35,165 nucleotides of DNA, from NCBI GenBank assembly GCA_013003245.1, contig JABDJX010000152.1:1-35165 (forward strand), read 5' to 3'. A program made the translations under genes and the position numbers. This document shows, one piece after another, positions 16,067 to 24,425 of this stretch; positions within the stretch are counted from its first letter, which is position 1; each line of letters starts with the position of its first letter. The DNA comes from Silicimonas sp. (GTDB taxonomy: Bacteria > Pseudomonadota > Alphaproteobacteria > Rhodobacterales > Rhodobacteraceae). The notes under the pieces were generated by a model, which saw only the letters and a program-made list of their open reading frames with translations, was not told the DNA's origin and made no database searches.

Positions 16067-17005
16067 TCAGCCTTTTGTTCCATCGGGATAAATCACACCG
16101 GTTTGACCAGTGATGCGACCATAGTGTTCGATCCGGCGATGTCGTTTGAAATCAAAGATCGTCTCTTTGCCAAACTTGGTCGCATCCATGTCGCAGGCAT
16201 GCACCAACAGTTCGTCACCTTCCGTTATAGCCTTTTGCACTATGACCCCGTCAGGCGAGACAATGATGCTTCCGCCATTCAATTGATGGCCGTCTTCGTC
16301 TCCGGCCTTGGCGACGGCGACGACCCAGGCAGAGTTTTGATACGCCCCGGCCTGCACCGACAAATCGGAGTGAAACTGGCGCATTTCGGGGCCTTCATCA
16401 GAGTTCTGCGAGTTTACGGAGGGTGTGTTGTAGCCAAGCATGATCAACTCGACACCTTGCAGCCCCAGCTCGCGATAAGCCTCGGGCCACCGACGGTCAT
16501 TACAGATCAGCATGCCCATCCATGTGTCCATGTTGCGGAACACCGGAAAGCCCAAATCACCGGGTTCGAAATAGCGTTTCTCAAGATGCTGAAAGGCGCG
16601 GTTCGGATCGAACTCGGAATGCCCGGGCAGGTGTATCTTACGATAGGTGCCCACGATATTGGCGTGGCGGTCCGTGGTGATCTGCGTGTTAAAGTGTCGC
16701 CCATGGGGTGTCTTTTCCGCATAGCCCAACGAAATCGCGATGCCGTATTCACGCGCGCGGTCAAACAACGGCTTTGTCGCGGCATTGGGCATTTCTGTTT
16801 CGAACCACGTGTCCACCTCGGCCTGATCTTCCATGTACCAACGCGGGAAGAAGGTGGTCAGACAAAGTTCGGGATAAACCACCAGCGTGCAGCCCGCCGC
16901 CTTGGCCTGATCCAGCAGAATAAGCATCCGGTCTACGACGCTTTCACGCGTGTCTGCGCGTTGAATTGCGCCCATCTGGGCGGCTCCGATGACAATTTCT
17001 CGCAT
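16067..17005 (-). CDS. N-carbamoyl-D-amino-acid hydrolase (nitrilase superfamily)
   Basis: This 312-residue protein matches the D-carbamoylase of hydantoin-degrading agrobacteria over its full length. LTTFFPRWY, YRKIHLPGHSEF, FQHLEKRYFEPGDLGFPV and ICNDRRWPEAYRELGLQG are present. The nitrilase triad is Glu46, Lys123 and Cys168. It removes the N-carbamoyl group as carbon dioxide and ammonia, giving a free D-amino acid. The start has GAAGGA upstream. It follows the third MmgE/PrpD gene by 18 bases and precedes hydantoinase by 3, so all four genes are co-transcribed. This is the strongest substrate clue in the window: a 5-substituted hydantoin or a related ureido acid. Confidence 0.93.
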   Translation of the reverse strand: MREIVIGAAQMGAIQRADTRESVVDRMLILLDQAKAAGCTLVVYPELCLTTFFPRWYMEDQAEVDTWFETEMPNAATKPLFDRAREYGIAISLGYAEKTPHGRHFNTQITTDRHANIVGTYRKIHLPGHSEFDPNRAFQHLEKRYFEPGDLGFPVFRNMDTWMGMLICNDRRWPEAYRELGLQGVELIMLGYNTPSVNSQNSDEGPEMRQFHSDLSVQAGAYQNSAWVVAVAKAGDEDGHQLNGGSIIVSPDGVIVQKAITEGDELLVHACDMDATKFGKETIFDFKRHRRIEHYGRITGQTGVIYPDGTKG

Positions 17006-17023
17006 TTTGGTTCCTTCTCAAAG

Positions 17024-18358
17024 TCAGCGGGGCGCGTTGGCCATTTCGGTCATAAGCGGGTCAAGGGACTGGGCAGTTGCAACGTCCATCCCCATATCCC
17101 AAACGCGCTTTGCGGCGTCTTCACGCCAAAGGCGCGTTGTCAGTGACAGGTATTTCCTGCGGATTTCCTCTGGCGGGTAAGGATCAGACCAGTCGCCCCG
17201 GTTGGTTTCGGTTTCAGCTTCAAGAACCTCGCCGGTTTTCAGTGTGACGATGATACGAGCCGGGCGCTTGTCGGGCAGCAGCGCTGTCATGCTTGGGTCT
17301 TCTGTCACGCTCACACGGCGCGCCAGATCGAGGATGTCAGGGTTGGTGACATTTGGCATGGTGAAGCTATCGACGCCGGTTGAGCCATTCAACAGCGATG
17401 TCGCCACCGCAAAGGGGACTGAAAATTTGCCTGCCAAAACATTCACAGGCGCAGGGTCGTCCAGTTCGACGGCAAGGGAATAGGTTTCAACCTGCACGCT
17501 TTCGATGTGGTGGTGATCCAGCCCCTTGGCCTGCAAACTGGCCAACGCATCAAGCGCCGCGTGGTTATAGCGACAGCAGGAGTGCATCTTGAAATAGTTG
17601 CGGTTGACCTCCCAACGTCCCCCCAGATCTCTGGCAAAGGTGGCATCGTCAAAGCTGTCCGACACAACGTGCCCAAACACCTGAGCCACGCCGTCATGAT
17701 CCCCGGTATAGCCCGATGCGATCATGTCGCCGGCCAGCACCCCCATCTGTCCCGACACGCCCGCAAAGACGTTTCGCACTGTGCCGCCTTCCAGCATCGT
17801 ACGGCGCGAAGTCGATAATCCAAGGCTTGCCGACAGGCTGATCGCGTGGCGCATCTGTGCGGCGTCGGCCCCTTTCAGGCGTGCCACGGCAGTTGCCGCG
17901 CAGATCGCGCCCCATGTGCCGTGTGGATGCATCGACGGGCGCAATTGCGTGGAAATCCCGACACGCGCTCCGACCTCGTAGCCAATCGCGACAGCGGCCA
18001 GCAAGTCCGCGCCGCTGGTCTGGGCTTGCGCAGCCGCCAAAGCAGCGGGCACCGTGTGCATACCGGGGTGGCCTTTGCAAAACTGATTGCCTTCATCCAT
18101 CTCAAGGGTTGTGCCAGCCGTGCCGTTCAAAAGGGCCGCAGTGCCAGCGGCGCGCGTTTGCGTCGTGCCAATCAATAGGGCCGGGCCGCTGCCGGATTGG
18201 CGACGGGCCAGGGCGGCAACATCGGGTTCGGCAGCGCCACCCACGATCGCCCCAATGCAATCGGCCAGGATCAGGGCAGTGCGTGCGCTGACGTCCGGCG
18301 GAAGATCCGACGTTGGCGTTTCAGCGGCAAAACGCGCCACGTGCCCTAAACTGTCCAT
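17024..18358 (-). CDS. MmgE/PrpD family protein (third of three)
   Basis: I choose ATG 18358 (444 residues), which matches the length of the two paralogues. The track start at 18442 adds 28 residues and would abut the divergent gene. The active-site patch is LEMDEGNQFCKGHPGMH, of the DEG type shared with the first paralogue (LDEGYRR). The later motif is FKMHSCCRYNHAAL. It heads the hydantoin operon, so it may act on a carbon skeleton released by the D-carbamoylase, or as an epimerase or racemase, like iminodisuccinate epimerase in this family. That last idea is inference. The 82-base gap to the divergent racemase-like gene should hold promoters for both. Confidence 0.88.
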   Translation of the reverse strand: MDSLGHVARFAAETPTSDLPPDVSARTALILADCIGAIVGGAAEPDVAALARRQSGSGPALLIGTTQTRAAGTAALLNGTAGTTLEMDEGNQFCKGHPGMHTVPAALAAAQAQTSGADLLAAVAIGYEVGARVGISTQLRPSMHPHGTWGAICAATAVARLKGADAAQMRHAISLSASLGLSTSRRTMLEGGTVRNVFAGVSGQMGVLAGDMIASGYTGDHDGVAQVFGHVVSDSFDDATFARDLGGRWEVNRNYFKMHSCCRYNHAALDALASLQAKGLDHHHIESVQVETYSLAVELDDPAPVNVLAGKFSVPFAVATSLLNGSTGVDSFTMPNVTNPDILDLARRVSVTEDPSMTALLPDKRPARIIVTLKTGEVLEAETETNRGDWSDPYPPEEIRRKYLSLTTRLWREDAAKRVWDMGMDVATAQSLDPLMTEMANAPR

Positions 18359-18440
18359 CCCTTGCCCCGCACCCGATTTCCTGATTGCCTGCCAAATTAG
18401 GCGTGTATCGAACGCCCCTGCAAGCAGTTTGGAGAGTGTC

Positions 18441-19208
18441 ATGAAGCGGGTACTGGTGATCGTCCCTTTTCCGATGAGCGAAGATAACCGCGATCAGCGC
18501 CGGGCTCAGCTGGGATCGGTCGAACTTGGGCCAGACATCGAGTTTGTCTTTGAGTCCGTCCGCGTGGCTCCAAAGAACTATGTCAGCGCGTCCGACATGG
18601 CTTTGGCCGAATTCGGCGCGTTGGAGGCGGGGCTGAAGGCCGAAGAGCGCGGCTTTGATGCGGTGTGCATCGACACGATGTCCGACAGCGGCATGGCAGG
18701 CTTGCGCTCGGAATTAACCATCCCTGTGATCGGGCCGGGCCGTGCGTCAGTGCTTATGGCGATGATGCTGGGAAACCGGTTCTAGATCATCGCGATGTGG
18801 CCGCATTGGCAACATCTCTATCGCAAGACGATCGGCGAACTTGGGGTCGAGAAGCACTGCGCCTCGGTTCGTTGGATCGATGCGACGCCCGACAATCAGG
18901 CGCTGATGGCAGGCAAAGAGAGTGACATCTTTCCTGCACTGGAAGCCATTGCGCGCCGTTGCATTGAAGAAGATGGCGCGGATGTGATTCTGTTGGGCTC
19001 CACCACGATGCACCAATCACATGCCTATCTTGCCGAGCGCCTTTCGGTCCCTGTCGTCAATCCCGGACCGCTGACCTACAAGCTGGCAGAAACCGTGCTG
19101 GGCCTTGGTTTGACCCACAGCCGTGCTGCCTATCCAACAACGCTTGCCCCGCGCCGGGATGTCATTCACGCGATGCTGGACGCAGCTGAGGCGCATGATC
19201 AATCATAA
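18441..19208 (+). pseudogene. Asp/Glu racemase-superfamily gene interrupted by an in-frame TAG
   Basis: ATG 18441 has GGAGAG upstream. Codons 1-114 and 116-255 are one continuous frame broken only by TAG at 18783-18785, between LGNRF and IIAMW. Both halves carry expected family blocks: MKRVLVIVPFP start, DAVCIDTMSDSGMAGLRS, IPVIGPGRA, then DGADVILLGSTTMHQSH and VPVVNPGPL. The sequence on both sides looks undecayed, so the stop is recent, a sequencing error, or suppressed. Both racemase cysteines are replaced: Thr79 where HyuE has Cys77, and Ser187 where it has Cys181. A standard two-base racemase is therefore unlikely even if read through. It lies just upstream of the gntR-led operon. A codon such as TCG or TGG was probably lost. 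Confidence 0.8.
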
Positions 19209-19220
19209 GTACGACTTGTC

Positions 19221-19246
19221 TAAATGACATAATGTTATATCATTTA
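19221..19246. promoter_or_regulatory. 26-base palindrome, probable operator of the adjacent GntR gene
   Basis: TAAATGA-C-ATAA-TG-TTAT-A-TCATTTA is symmetrical at 11 of 13 pairs about its centre and unusually AT-rich for the region. It lies 31 bases before the GntR start (ATG 19277). The core ATAATGTTAT has the size and form of HutC/FadR-type operators. The track start at 19232 falls inside it, which argues for the later start. Autoregulation and control of the 19277-28487 operon are inferred. Confidence 0.65.
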
Positions 19247-19276
19247 AGGTATGAACGCTGGCACTTCAAAACCTCA

Positions 19277-20089
19277 ATGACCAAAATCGACCGCGCCTTG
19301 TCGAATGTACCCTCGCGGCTGGATGCCGCCTCTGCGGTGCCGCTTTATCAGCAATTGGTCGTGCAATTGGAAAACCGGATTGCCAGCGGTGAGTTTGGGC
19401 CGGGTAGCGTGCTGCCGGGCGAATTTGATCTCTCGCGTGGCTATGGCGTCTCGCGCATCACCGCAAAACGGGCGCTGGATGAACTGGCAGATGCCGGTCT
19501 GGTCAAACGCGAACGCGGGCGTGGCACGAAGGTTTTGAAACGTCCGAAAGCAGCGGCAATGCGGACCTCAATCGACGGTTGGCTCGACACCATTAGCCTG
19601 ATGCAATCCACCACGGACGTGCGGCTCTTGCAGTTAGACTACCTCTCGGCGACCCCCGATATCGCAGCGGCGCTTGAGGTGCCTCAGGGCACAGAAGTGC
19701 AGCGCTCGGTGCGGGTGCGCACGCTGGAAGGGACGCCGATGTCCTATCTTGTTTGCTTTCTGCCCGGTGCCATTGGTCACGGTTTTGATGAGGATGATTT
19801 ACGTAAAACAGCCATGCTGAAGCTGCTTGAACGTGCAGGCCATACCGTTGCCTTGGCGCGCCAGACCGTGTCGGCCACCCTCGCCACCCCCGAGACAGCG
19901 CAGGCGCTGGACTTGCTGGCAGGCGCACCATTGCTGGAAGTGCGCCGCATTGCGCGCGATGCCGATAACGTGGCGGTGCAGTACATCCGTGCCCTTTATT
20001 CCCCCGAGCTTTACCACATTGAAATGGCGATGACGCGCAAGGTCGGGCCTGATGGGCCGCTTTGGTCGGCTGAGGAGGATCCAAGCTGA
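19277..20089 (+). CDS. GntR-family transcriptional regulator, HutC/UTRA subfamily
   Basis: From ATG 19277 the protein has 270 residues. The winged helix spans about 20-87: VPLYQQLVVQLENRI, GSVLPGEFDLSRGYGVSRITAKRAL, then KRERGRGTKV as the wing. Residues about 105-245 form the UTRA ligand domain, with VPQGTEVQRSVRVR and ending VQYIRALYSPELYHIEM. UTRA regulators bind small catabolites and usually repress the operon they head. It is the first gene of the hydratase-lyase-HyuBA operon, overlapping the next start by one base (TGATG), and a strong palindrome lies just upstream. It belongs to a different subfamily from the FCD regulator at 12401. Confidence 0.92.
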   Translation: MTKIDRALSNVPSRLDAASAVPLYQQLVVQLENRIASGEFGPGSVLPGEFDLSRGYGVSRITAKRALDELADAGLVKRERGRGTKVLKRPKAAAMRTSIDGWLDTISLMQSTTDVRLLQLDYLSATPDIAAALEVPQGTEVQRSVRVRTLEGTPMSYLVCFLPGAIGHGFDEDDLRKTAMLKLLERAGHTVALARQTVSATLATPETAQALDLLAGAPLLEVRRIARDADNVAVQYIRALYSPELYHIEMAMTRKVGPDGPLWSAEEDPS

Positions 20090-21351
20090 TGCCCCAAACT
20101 CTTGCACAAAAGATCATCGCCCGCGCGGCCGGTCGCGATCATGTGACCCCCGGCGAGGTTGTCACCGCCCGGATCGATCTGGCGATGATCCACGATTCTG
20201 GAGGCCCGCGCCGCGTGGCCCCGATCTTGGCCGATCTTGGCGTGGGTTTGTGGGACAAGGACAAGGTCTTTCTTGTGTCCGACCATTTCGTGCCGGGCGA
20301 TACCGAAGAGGGGGCTTCGATCCTTGCTCTGACCCGCGACTGGGCGCGCGAAACGGGTGTGCGGTTTCATGATGGCCTGGGAATTTGCCACGTGGTCTTG
20401 CCGGAAAGCGGGCAGTTACAGCCCGGCATGTTCGCGGTTGGAGGAGACAGCCATTCGCCCACAGGCGGTGCCATGGGTGCCTTCATGTTCGGCATCGGCG
20501 CAACCGAGATGGCGGGCGTTCTGGCGACCGGTGAAATCTGGGTCAAGGTGCCCGAGACAATCCGCATCGAGTGGACCGGGCGACTGGGCGAGGGGCTGAT
20601 GGCCAAGGATATCATGCTGGCGCTCTGCGGCAGACTCGGCATGGACGGCGGCAAGTATCAGGCGGTGGAGTACACCGGCGATGCAATCCGCGCGCTGTCG
20701 ATGCAAGAGCGCATGACGCTTGCCAATATGGCGGCTGAACTGGGCGGGCAAACCGGGCTTATCGCGCCGGATGAGGTCACCGCAGAGTTCTTGCGCGATG
20801 TTGGCGGTGACGTGCCAGACCTGAGTGATCTTCATTCCGACGACGGCGCACCTGTTCTCGAACATCACACCTTTGACGCCAACACACTTGCCCCGCAGGT
20901 CGCGGCCCCGCACTCTCCTGCCAATGCCATGCCCGCCGATGAGGCCGAAAAGACGACCATCGATGTGGCCTACGTTGGGGCCTGCACTGGGGCGAAATAC
21001 GAAGACTTGGCTGCCGCTGCCCGCATTTTGCAAGGGCGCAAGCTGGCCAAAGGTGTCGAGCTGTTGGTGGCCCCGTCCTCTAAACGCGATCAGGACCGCG
21101 CTGCCAAAGACGGCATCATGGCCGTGTTCGAGGCTGCTGGCGCCAAGGTTTTGCCCAATGCCTGCGGGATATGCGCGGGCTATGGCACGCACCGTCTGGG
21201 GGCGGACGTAACCTGTATCTCTTCGACCGCGCGCAATTTCAAGGGTCGGATGGGCGAGGCATCGTCGCAGGTCTGGCTTGGCTCTCCTCTGACCGTGGCA
21301 GCCGCCGCCGTCGCCGGACATATCGTGGACCCGAGGGAGATGCTGGCATGA
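20089..21351 (+). CDS. Aconitase-family hydratase large subunit (LeuC/dimethylmaleate hydratase-like)
   Basis: This 420-residue protein has the fold of 3-isopropylmalate isomerase and homoaconitase large subunits. The 4Fe-4S ligands are Cys299 (GACTGAKYEDL), Cys359 and Cys362 (ACGICAGYG). The usual CGPC is CGIC here. HDGLGICHVVLPESG and GGDSHSPTGGAMGAF are the substrate-binding blocks. The protein is short, like LeuC of the archaeal/dimethylmaleate-hydratase type, and pairs with a separate small subunit directly downstream. Next to a KRCGH lyase rather than leucine genes, it probably hydrates a maleate or citraconate-type acid to a 2-hydroxy acid; in Eubacterium nicotinate fermentation the DmdAB pair does this on dimethylmaleate. 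Automatic annotation as leuC would probably be misleading. Confidence 0.88.
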   Translation: MPQTLAQKIIARAAGRDHVTPGEVVTARIDLAMIHDSGGPRRVAPILADLGVGLWDKDKVFLVSDHFVPGDTEEGASILALTRDWARETGVRFHDGLGICHVVLPESGQLQPGMFAVGGDSHSPTGGAMGAFMFGIGATEMAGVLATGEIWVKVPETIRIEWTGRLGEGLMAKDIMLALCGRLGMDGGKYQAVEYTGDAIRALSMQERMTLANMAAELGGQTGLIAPDEVTAEFLRDVGGDVPDLSDLHSDDGAPVLEHHTFDANTLAPQVAAPHSPANAMPADEAEKTTIDVAYVGACTGAKYEDLAAAARILQGRKLAKGVELLVAPSSKRDQDRAAKDGIMAVFEAAGAKVLPNACGICAGYGTHRLGADVTCISSTARNFKGRMGEASSQVWLGSPLTVAAAAVAGHIVDPREMLA

Positions 21352-21851
21352 GCGGGCGCGTTTTTCTTCTGGGGGATGACATCGACACCGATCAGCTGGC
21401 ACCCGGTCAGTACATGCGCGGCGGGATCGAAGCGATTGCCGCGCATTGCCTTGAGGCGACGCGGCCTGATTTTGCGACATCCGTTCAACCTGGAGACATC
21501 GCCGTGGCGGGGCGGAACTTTGGCGCGGGGTCGTCGCGCGAACAAGCTGCCGAGGCATTGCGTCACCTTCAAGTGGCAGGCGTCGTGGCGCTTTCCTTCG
21601 CGGGCATTTTTTATCGAAACGCTGTCAATCTGGGGTTGCCGGTTCTGATCGCACCGTCACTTGAGGGCGTCTCAGATGGTGACCGGGCGACGCTGGATGC
21701 TGAAGCCGGGGTCCTCTGTCTAACGGAAAAAAACACCGACATCACGCTTGAACCGATGCCCGAAAACCTGCGCGCCATTATCGACAGCGGCGGCTTGGTG
21801 CCACATCTGAAAAAGCGTTTTGCCGCACACCGCAAAGGACAGGTGACATGA
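21348..21851 (+). CDS. Aconitase-family hydratase small subunit (LeuD/dimethylmaleate hydratase-like)
   Basis: ATG 21348 overlaps the large-subunit stop as ATGA; the ORF-track start at 21171 lies deep inside that gene. The 167-residue swivel domain has the usual landmarks: LGDDIDTDQLAPGQYM near the start, GRNFGAGSSREQAAEAL (the conserved Arg/Ser loop), and SFAGIFYRNAVNLGLPVL. The size matches the short archaeal-type LeuD and DmdB proteins rather than the ~200-residue enterobacterial LeuD. It completes the active site of the hydratase with the large subunit. The lyase follows at once, overlapping by 4 bases, which ties hydration and cleavage together. Confidence 0.9.
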   Translation: MSGRVFLLGDDIDTDQLAPGQYMRGGIEAIAAHCLEATRPDFATSVQPGDIAVAGRNFGAGSSREQAAEALRHLQVAGVVALSFAGIFYRNAVNLGLPVLIAPSLEGVSDGDRATLDAEAGVLCLTEKNTDITLEPMPENLRAIIDSGGLVPHLKKRFAAHRKGQVT

Positions 21852-22705
21852 CACTGAAAGCCCTTCTGAAAGGGCCAGATATCCTGCTTGCACCAGGTAT
21901 CTTTGATGCACTGACAGGTTTGATTGCCGAGCAATCAGGGGCAAGGGCACTTTACCTCTCCGGGGCCGGAATCGCCTATACGCGATTTGGCCGGCCCGAC
22001 ATCGGACTCGTGTCGATGTCGGAGGTCGCCGACACGATTGCCCTGATCCGGGACCGCGTCTGCCTGCCGCTGATCGTGGACGCAGACAACGGCTTTGGGA
22101 ACGCGCTGAACGTCCAGCGCACCGTACGGGTGTTCGAGCGGGCTGGGGCAAATGCGTTGCAGCTGGAAGACCAGACCATGCCCAAGCGCTGTGGACATCT
22201 GGATGGCAAAATGCTGATTTCAACGACTGAAATGGCTGGAAAAGTCCGGGCAGCAGCGGATGCAAGGGCCAGCGGCGACACGCTGATTATTGCGCGCACC
22301 GATGCGATCGCGGTGGAAGGTTTTGACGCGGCTCTTGAGCGGGCGGAACTGTACGTTGAGGCAGGCGCGGATGTTTTGTTCATCGAAGCCCCTCAGGATC
22401 GCGCGCAACTGGAAGCGATCGCTAAGACCTTCAAAGGCCGCATTCCTTTGATGGCAAACATGGTTGAAGGTGGCAAAACCCCGATCCATGGTACCGACGA
22501 TTTGCAAGCCCTTGGGTTTTCGCTTGTTATCTTCCCGGGCGGCGTGGTGCGCGCTCTGGCGAAAACAGCGGGCGATTATTACCGCGGGCTGATTACCACA
22601 GGATCGAACGACGGTTTCAAAGATCGGATGTACGACTTTGCAGGCCTCAACGACGTGATTGGAACGGAAGACATGCTGAAGCAGGGGAAAACCTATGGAG
22701 ATTGA
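21848..22705 (+). CDS. Isocitrate lyase/PEP mutase-family C-C lyase (second of two)
   Basis: This 285-residue protein has Asp78 and Asp80 in IVDADNGFGN for Mg and a catalytic loop MPKRCGHLDGK with Cys115, the lyase hallmark. The position right after hydratase subunits reproduces the dimethylmaleate hydratase/2,3-dimethylmalate lyase pairing, so its substrate is probably the 2-hydroxy diacid made by that hydratase, cleaved to an oxo acid such as pyruvate plus a carboxylate. That assignment is by context; 2-methylisocitrate lyase and oxaloacetase-like activities are alternatives. It differs from the 13090 copy at the loop (KR versus KK) and the C-terminus. The 3' end overlaps hyuB by 11 bases. 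Confidence 0.92.
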   Translation: MTLKALLKGPDILLAPGIFDALTGLIAEQSGARALYLSGAGIAYTRFGRPDIGLVSMSEVADTIALIRDRVCLPLIVDADNGFGNALNVQRTVRVFERAGANALQLEDQTMPKRCGHLDGKMLISTTEMAGKVRAAADARASGDTLIIARTDAIAVEGFDAALERAELYVEAGADVLFIEAPQDRAQLEAIAKTFKGRIPLMANMVEGGKTPIHGTDDLQALGFSLVIFPGGVVRALAKTAGDYYRGLITTGSNDGFKDRMYDFAGLNDVIGTEDMLKQGKTYGD

Positions 22706-24425
22706 TCCGGTCACGCTTGCGATCCTGAAAGGGCGTTTCGAGCAGATTGCCGACGAGATGGATGCAACGCTGTTCCGCTCGGCGTTTAACCCGATCATTG
22801 CCGAAGCACATGACGCCAGCCATGGGCTCTATGATGCTGAATCCGGCGACACGCTGGTGCAGGGCAAGTCCGGTCTGCCGATTTTCGTCGGGGTTATGGC
22901 TTTTGCAGTGAAAGCGGTTATCAAAAAGGCAGCGGCACAGGGCGATGTGAACGAAGGCGACGTCTGGATCTTTAACGACCCTTACGATGGCGGTACGCAT
23001 TTGTCCGACTTTCGTCTGGTAAAACCTGTGTTCCGCGATGGCGAGGTGTTTTGCTTCCTTGCCTCGGTCGGTCACTGGCACGACGTGGGGGGCAACGTAC
23101 CCGGCAACTACAACCCGGCGGCGACCGAGTGTTTTCAGGAAGGCATGCTGATCCCGCCCGTCAAGCTATATGACAAGGGCGAGTTCCGCCAGGACGTCGT
23201 TGATATCCTCTCGGCCAACTCCCGCCAGCCGATGTCTCTTTATGGTGATCTGAACGGCCAGATCAACGCGATGGATCTTGGCGAAAAGCGGCTGAATGCG
23301 CTGCTTGACGAATACGGCGTGCCTACGGCGCGGGACGCACTTGCGGCGCTGAAAGACCGCGCCGCCACGATGATGCGTGCGCAAATCTCGAACCTTCCGT
23401 CCGGCACGATTTCGGCAGAAGACTGGCTTGATAACGACGGCATTGACGATGTGCCACTGAAGATCGCGCTGGATATGACCATTGATGGCGACAGGATGGT
23501 GCTTGATTTCACGCGCTCGTCGCGTGCCTGTCAGGGGCCGGTGAATATCTCGCGCTCGACCACCATTGCGGCGTGCTATGTGGCGCTGAAACACATCTTT
23601 GGCGATGTGCCAGCCAACGCCGGTGTGCTTGAACCCGTCGAGTTTCGCATTGACGACGACTCGCTTTTGTCGGTGACGGCGCCCAAGCCCGTTGGCGGCT
23701 ATACCGAGACGATCCTACGACTGATCGACGTGGTGTTTCAGGCGATGTCGCAGGTCGCTCCAAAGTCGGCAATGGCCTGCGCCTATGGCACGATCAACGC
23801 GCTCTCGCTGGCGGGGCACCGAGAGAACGGCGCACGCTGGGTGATGTTCTCGTTTTTCGGCGGGGGGCACGGAGCGCACGGGGCAGGCGATGGTCTGAAC
23901 CACGGCAACGCCCCGATTTCCACGGCGACGATCCCGCCCTTGGAAATCCTCGAATCCGCGTACCCTGTCCGGTTCACCAAATGGGCGCTACGCCCGGACT
24001 CCGGCGGCCCCGGTCAGTATCGCGGGGGTTTGGGAGCGATCTATGAGATTTCGCTGTTGGAAAAGGACGCAGATGTCTTCCTGTTTGGTGAGCGGGGCAA
24101 AGTACCACCGCGCGGTGTCGTGGGGGGCATGGATGCGGCGACCAATCGGTTTTACTATGAGCAATCCGACGGCGAGCATTCACCGCCGATGAAATCAAAA
24201 ATGGTCGGCATCCATATTGAACGCGGCCAGCATGTGCGTCTGGAAACACCCGGCGGTGGTGGGTATGGCGACGCATTCAAGCGCGATCCCGAAAAGGTTC
24301 TGAAGGATGTGGTGCAGGGCTATGTCTCGGCTGAAACCGTGCGCGAGACATATGGGGTCGTGCTGACAGATGGTGTAGTCGACCAAGCGGCCACCAAAGC
24401 CTTAAGAGAAGAGCGCAGCGCATGA
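22695..24425 (+). CDS. hyuB: Hydantoinase B / oxoprolinase-type subunit
   Basis: This 576-residue protein has the HyuB landmarks: MEIDPVTLAILKGRFEQIADEMDATLFRSAF at the start, FNDPYDGGTHLSDF, ASVGHWHDVGG and the C-terminal GGGYGDAFKRDPE. In ATP-dependent hydantoinases, 5-oxoprolinases, caprolactamases and acetone carboxylases, this chain carries the metal site and pairs with HyuA. Here it overlaps hyuA by 4 bases. The pair hydrolyses a cyclic amide using ATP, so it can act on rings too stable for the zinc hydantoinases in this window. The gene order B-A is the reverse of the usual A-B. Confidence 0.93.
   Translation: MEIDPVTLAILKGRFEQIADEMDATLFRSAFNPIIAEAHDASHGLYDAESGDTLVQGKSGLPIFVGVMAFAVKAVIKKAAAQGDVNEGDVWIFNDPYDGGTHLSDFRLVKPVFRDGEVFCFLASVGHWHDVGGNVPGNYNPAATECFQEGMLIPPVKLYDKGEFRQDVVDILSANSRQPMSLYGDLNGQINAMDLGEKRLNALLDEYGVPTARDALAALKDRAATMMRAQISNLPSGTISAEDWLDNDGIDDVPLKIALDMTIDGDRMVLDFTRSSRACQGPVNISRSTTIAACYVALKHIFGDVPANAGVLEPVEFRIDDDSLLSVTAPKPVGGYTETILRLIDVVFQAMSQVAPKSAMACAYGTINALSLAGHRENGARWVMFSFFGGGHGAHGAGDGLNHGNAPISTATIPPLEILESAYPVRFTKWALRPDSGGPGQYRGGLGAIYEISLLEKDADVFLFGERGKVPPRGVVGGMDAATNRFYYEQSDGEHSPPMKSKMVGIHIERGQHVRLETPGGGGYGDAFKRDPEKVLKDVVQGYVSAETVRETYGVVLTDGVVDQAATKALREERSA

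Noticed and set aside
15689-17146. 485-residue plus-strand ORF
   Set aside because: It runs antisense to the D-hydantoinase and D-carbamoylase genes, which are unmistakable; long antisense ORFs are expected at this GC content.
18783-18785. TAG read as pyrrolysine or programmed readthrough
   Set aside because: No pyl genes or readthrough context are visible, and other TAG codons are used as ordinary stops (for example dctM and the response regulator).
20416-21558. 380-residue minus-strand ORF
   Set aside because: It is a shadow of the aconitase-family large and small subunits and has a low-complexity basic N-terminus.
20089-21851. Leucine biosynthesis leuCD
   Set aside because: No leuA or leuB is near, the cluster motif is CGIC, and the genes are locked into an operon with a KRCGH lyase and HyuBA under a UTRA regulator.
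218-22705. Complete 2-methylcitrate cycle (prpBCD)
   Set aside because: PrpD- and PrpB-like families are present but no citrate-synthase-type PrpC is found, and the genes are scattered among hydantoin operons.
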